Assembly: GCA_013112725.1 (NCBI GenBank)
Contig: JABFFZ010000024.1
Location: 1 to 62,376 of the forward strand
DNA from: Chloroflexota bacterium
Lineage (GTDB): Bacteria > Chloroflexota > Anaerolineae > Promineifilales > Promineifilaceae
Direction: 5' to 3'
Length of the DNA stretch: 62,376 bases
Numbering within the stretch: the first letter of the stretch is position 1; every line of letters starts with the position of its first letter. The translations under genes were made by a program, and so were the position numbers. The notes beneath the pieces are model-generated. The model worked only from the letters and a program-made list of their open reading frames with translations. It did not search any database and had not been told where the DNA came from. This document shows, in pieces, positions 58,915 through 62,376 of this stretch.

Positions 58915-61900
58915 CTACAATTCATGCAGTGGCAGCCACAAAGAAAAAGAAGCGCCGGCGCCGGCTTCGCTTTCCACTTCAATCAGCCCGCCATAGGGTT
59001 CAATGACTTTTTTGGCGACGGGCAGTCCCAGGCCAATGCCGGAGATATTGGTGGTGCGGGCGGCTTCACCGCGATAAAAACGGTCAAATATCAGCGGTTG
59101 CTCCGCTTTGCTCAAGCCGGGGCCTTGATCGGTGATCGTTACCAGGACAAAAGAACAGTTGGCGCGTGTTTGCCGGCGCACGGTGAGGTCTATCTGACCG
59201 CCGGTGGGGGAATACTTGATGGCATTGTCCATGACGTTGGTGAGGATGGTGCGTAGATGGATGTGGTGCATGTGTACGGCCGTAGCCGCTGCCTCATCCC
59301 CTGTGATGACCAGCCGCATTCCCTTTTCGGCTATGCTGCCCGCAAAATACTCCCGCAATTCGTTTAACAACGGCCAGAGATCGGTGGCGGCGTCTGGGTC
59401 AGGTGTAAACTCGGCATCCAGCCGGGAAACATCCAGCAAATCTTGAATCATCCGGTTCAGCCGATCTGTTTCCGTTTGCATTACCTGAAAATAGCGGGGG
59501 CGGTTTTCCAGTTTGCCCCGTTCTAGCAGGGAGATGTGTGTCTTGATCACCGTCAGCGGCGTGCGTAAATCATGGGTGACGTTGGCGATGAATTCGGTCT
59601 TTAGCCGTTCCACTTCCTTTAACTGGCTGATGTCTGACTGGACGATCACATAGCCGGTGACGACACCGGTGTTATCTTTGATTGGCGTCACGGTGAGGCG
59701 CACACTGTAGGTTTGCCCATCTTTGCGTTGGTTCAGCAGTTCCCCCGACCATCGCTCGTGGCTGAAGCCAGAGGGCCAGGTTTGCACAAAAAGGAAGCGG
59801 GCAGCGCGGTCATTCACCAGTATGCGCAAATTTTGGCCGGTGAGTTCGGCACGGCCGTAACCGCTCATACGCTCCATGGCCCGGTTCATATAGAGGATGT
59901 TCACGGCCGTGTCCGTCAGAATAATCCCTTCGCCCGCGCTCTCCAAAATAGCCACTGTCCGGTCTCGTTCGGACTCCAATTCGGCTGTGCGTTGGTTCAC
60001 CAATACGGCCAATACATCCTTTTGTGTTAGCAGCGATTCATACAGCCGGGCGCGTTCTATTACTGCTGCTACCAACCCGGCCAACGTGGTCAAAAAGCGC
60101 AGGTCCTTCTCTGAAAAAGCATTCAGTCGTGGGCTTTCCACATCAATCACACCGACCACATTGCCTTTCACCTGCACCGGCACCACAATGGCCGAGCGCA
60201 TGTTCTCTACCGGAATGCCGGCCTCATACAGCGGTTCCAGGCGTACATCGGCCACAATCTGCGGTTCGCCGGTTTGTACGGCCAACCCAAACAGACTTTC
60301 GTATAACAACGATTGTTCCAAATAGCGGGCCGGAATGCCATGAAAGGAAAGATGAGGCCGCAGTATACCGGTGGCAGGCTCTTTCATCACAAACCCGAAC
60401 AGGTCAGGGTATAGACGTTCGGTGATCATGCGTGTTGTCTGGCGCAGCAGTTCATCTACATCAAAAGTAGAAGCCGTAACAATGGCAATCTGGTGCAAAA
60501 TATCCAGTTCATCTGCTTGCTGCAAAACCTGGTCGTGCAGTCGGGCATTGGCAATGGCGATGGCGGCCTGGTTGGCAAAAGCGGCCACTGTTTCGGCGGC
60601 CTCGGCATTGTATTTATCTGGTTCGCGGCTTTCCAGGCTAAGAATGCCAATGAGCTGGTCTTTCACCATCAGCGCGGCCCCAATCCACGAACTGACCCCC
60701 TCCAGCGCCGGTAGCACCAGCCAGCCCGAATCCTGCTGTGTATTACCGACAAATGCCCATCCTGGTGGAATGGGAATGCGCCTTAGCCATGATCTGGCGT
60801 GGGTATCCAGGAATTGGCGCAGGTTTTCGGCATCTTCAAAACCACGGCTGGCAGCCAGGGCAAAGGCGCCGCCGGTGGGGTCATCCAGATGCAGGGAGAC
60901 AAAATCGTACTCAATGATTTCCGCCAGATAGTCAAAAATGTGTTCATATACCTGGTGTAGGGTGAGGCTGGTGGTGAGCAGTGCGCCTACTTTTTGCAGC
61001 ATAGTCGCTATTTTCAACTGGCGTTTTTGGGCGGTGAATAGATTGGCGTTGGCAATGGCACTGGCAGCCTGGCTGGCCACGCTCTGGCAAAGGGCAATTT
61101 CGTCCGGGGTGAAGTGGCGCGGGTTGTGCCATTTATGAATGTGGAGCAGGCCAATGATGGTTTCACGGAAAATGAGAGGCACATACAACAGGGCACGCAA
61201 CCCGGCTTTGGTCACATGCAAGACGCGTTCATTCAAGTAGGCAATCTGCCATAAATCGGCGACGGCCGTTGGCTGCCGGTTTTTGAGCGTGAGACGGGAG
61301 AACAGCGTCTCCTCCACGGCCGACGCCTGTCCTACCGGTACCAAGGTGAAGACGGGTTTTTCAGACCACTCGGCCACGGTACGCAGGAAACGGCCGTCCT
61401 CGCTCAGAATGGAAATGGAGCAGGCACTGATGTTGGTCAGGTAACGGCGCACGGCGTCCAGGGTGTGGCTGAGAACTTCGTCTAATTCCAAAGTGCCGGA
61501 AAGATAACCGGTCATTTCTAGCAGCGTTTCGGCTTCACGGCGGCGGCGGCTTTCCGTTTCATATAAGCGGGCATTTACCAGGGCGATGGCTCCTTGCTGG
61601 GCAATGGCCTGGCATAGTTCAATTTCGGCCTGGGTATAGTCGCGGCGGTGGCGGCTTTCCCACAATTCGGCAAAACCAATGATCTGGGTATGCAGGCGCA
61701 GCGGTACCACTAAGGATGTTTTGACCTGGTAAGCAGCCAGATGCTCCCGATCCCAAAGCGGGGTTTGGGGATCATCCACATGAAGCAGCAAGGGGTAACG
61801 GGTTTGCAAGAAGGTGGCATCACGTTTGACCTCGTTGAAGAGGTCATACGAGACGCCAATATCACTTTGCATCTCTTGGGCGTTGGCTTGCGGGCTGCGG

Positions 61901-62109
61901 TATTCGGCCTGTACGGTAGCCAGGCCGGTATGGGCATTCCAATCGGAAATGTAGACGCTGGTTACATGGAAGGTTTGGGTGAGCTGCCGGGCCAATTCAG
62001 TAAGCAGGGTGGGGGTACTCAGATTGGCAGACACAGCCGTGATCGCCCGTAGCAGCGCTTCATAATGGGCTGGGGAATAAAGGGGGGTGCTGTTTTGTTG
62101 CTCGTTCAT
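58915..62109 (-). CDS. Multi-GAF, PAS-containing soluble sensor histidine kinase
   Basis: About 1064 residues, no membrane helix. Four GAF domains in a row cover about 15-690 (for example KTSLVVPLRLHTQIIGFAEL; RALLYVPLIFRETIIGLLHI; WIGAALMVKDQLIGILSLE; SAIVVPVQVKGNVVGVIDVE). A helical linker with ESERDRTVAILESAGEGIIL leads to a PAS domain (about 725-830), then HisKA with His846 in FIANVTHDLRTPLTVI and a HATPase with VMDNAIKYSP, TITDQGPGLS and GIGLGLPVAKKV. All catalytic residues are intact. It should sense several small ligands or redox states in the cytoplasm and phosphorylate a response regulator; the CheY-like protein at 55315 is a candidate. The frame is open to 62235, but those extra residues carry no domain. 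Confidence 0.93.
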   Translation of the reverse strand: MNEQQNSTPLYSPAHYEALLRAITAVSANLSTPTLLTELARQLTQTFHVTSVYISDWNAHTGLATVQAEYRSPQANAQEMQSDIGVSYDLFNEVKRDATFLQTRYPLLLHVDDPQTPLWDREHLAAYQVKTSLVVPLRLHTQIIGFAELWESRHRRDYTQAEIELCQAIAQQGAIALVNARLYETESRRRREAETLLEMTGYLSGTLELDEVLSHTLDAVRRYLTNISACSISILSEDGRFLRTVAEWSEKPVFTLVPVGQASAVEETLFSRLTLKNRQPTAVADLWQIAYLNERVLHVTKAGLRALLYVPLIFRETIIGLLHIHKWHNPRHFTPDEIALCQSVASQAASAIANANLFTAQKRQLKIATMLQKVGALLTTSLTLHQVYEHIFDYLAEIIEYDFVSLHLDDPTGGAFALAASRGFEDAENLRQFLDTHARSWLRRIPIPPGWAFVGNTQQDSGWLVLPALEGVSSWIGAALMVKDQLIGILSLESREPDKYNAEAAETVAAFANQAAIAIANARLHDQVLQQADELDILHQIAIVTASTFDVDELLRQTTRMITERLYPDLFGFVMKEPATGILRPHLSFHGIPARYLEQSLLYESLFGLAVQTGEPQIVADVRLEPLYEAGIPVENMRSAIVVPVQVKGNVVGVIDVESPRLNAFSEKDLRFLTTLAGLVAAVIERARLYESLLTQKDVLAVLVNQRTAELESERDRTVAILESAGEGIILTDTAVNILYMNRAMERMSGYGRAELTGQNLRILVNDRAARFLFVQTWPSGFSHERWSGELLNQRKDGQTYSVRLTVTPIKDNTGVVTGYVIVQSDISQLKEVERLKTEFIANVTHDLRTPLTVIKTHISLLERGKLENRPRYFQVMQTETDRLNRMIQDLLDVSRLDAEFTPDPDAATDLWPLLNELREYFAGSIAEKGMRLVITGDEAAATAVHMHHIHLRTILTNVMDNAIKYSPTGGQIDLTVRRQTRANCSFVLVTITDQGPGLSKAEQPLIFDRFYRGEAARTTNISGIGLGLPVAKKVIEPYGGLIEVESEAGAGASFSLWLPLHEL

Positions 62110-62376
62110 ACTGATTTTGCTGACGGCCGTATCAAAGATAATACCTGCACTCTGCTGCTTCTGGCAACATTCATAATGCGAGCTAAAATCAGGTATCTGA
62201 ATTACTGGACTCTGGCGAAATTGAGCCAGAATCATAAAAACTGAACCTTAAAAACCTTGTATCGTCTAGCCATCTGCCCTTGTCAGAGGCAGGGCTAAAG
62301 GCCGAATCAATTTGCATTGACCCTCGTGTGCAGCGATTCATTCTGGCGAGAGAAGTAGATGTAATCAGGGAGGGGC
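62110..62376. other. Right edge, no gene recognised
   Basis: The 267 bases beyond the sensor kinase start hold one ACGGCCGT (62123) and an upstream in-frame extension of the kinase of doubtful coding value (to 62235). A ribosome-binding-like AAGGTT precedes the ATG at 62235. The last 140 bases show no convincing gene, promoter or RNA. Confidence 0.5.

Noticed and set aside
62270..62376. tRNA or small RNA at the right edge
   Set aside because: No cloverleaf, T-loop consensus or terminator could be built from these bases.

Overview
The window reads as a chromosomal segment of a Chloroflexota bacterium, probably of the Anaerolineae. This is an inference from gene content: DUF4058 and DUF4012 proteins, many lipoproteins and membrane proteins with long Thr/Pro linkers, SH3b/LysM surface proteins, a tandem serine/threonine kinase fusion and multi-GAF histidine kinases. 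No rRNA, tRNA or CRISPR was seen. About 45 genes are supported.

Region by region. 1-7 kb: a DUF4058 gene, an unrecognised 810-residue protein and a double-kinase/FGE fusion. 7-13.3 kb: a minus-strand envelope group (L,D-transpeptidase, flippase-like protein, GT2 glycosyltransferase, DUF4012, SH3b). 13.5-16.4 kb: DUF554 protein, IS66-type transposase, SRPBCC protein. 16.4-33.4 kb: a one-directional beta-glucan/cellobiose locus (GH16, GH3-PA14, GH94 cellobiose phosphorylase, secreted GH3, clan GH-A lipoprotein, sugar ABC permeases and binding protein, ROK kinase, LacI regulator), headed by a consensus promoter and two CelR/CebR-type operators. Inside it lies a decaying toxin-antitoxin remnant. 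33.4-39.7 kb: esterase, R2-like oxidase, PycTM-like membrane protein, lipoprotein, YchF, carrier protein, PAP2-like protein. 39.8-42.9 kb: adenosylhomocysteinase, PfkB kinase, GT2. 43-53 kb: lipoprotein, LysM protein, a type II restriction-modification pair, a histidine-kinase-like protein lacking its phosphoacceptor, and two envelope proteins. 53-62 kb: dihydropyrimidinase, TauE/SafE, response regulator, metK behind a SAM-I riboswitch, fabI, Mpg-type glycosylase and a large hybrid sensor kinase.

How genes work together. The sugar locus makes a coherent path: surface GH16 and GH3 enzymes cut beta-glucans, the ABC system imports short products, cellobiose phosphorylase and cytoplasmic GH3 split them, and the ROK kinase can phosphorylate the glucose. 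MetK, adenosylhomocysteinase and the neighbouring PfkB kinase cover SAM synthesis and SAH disposal.

The strongest unexplained signal is a highly iterated palindrome, ACGGCCGT, with about 112 copies counted by eye (one per ~560 bp). It sits in all three codon phases and is absent from a 4.5-kb stretch over the sugar transporter and from the IS66 gene. A second layer is intergenic: many gene boundaries carry hairpins built from short repeated words, a 20-unit heptamer array, and three copies of a ~150-bp element with GTAGGGGCGGGAC ends.
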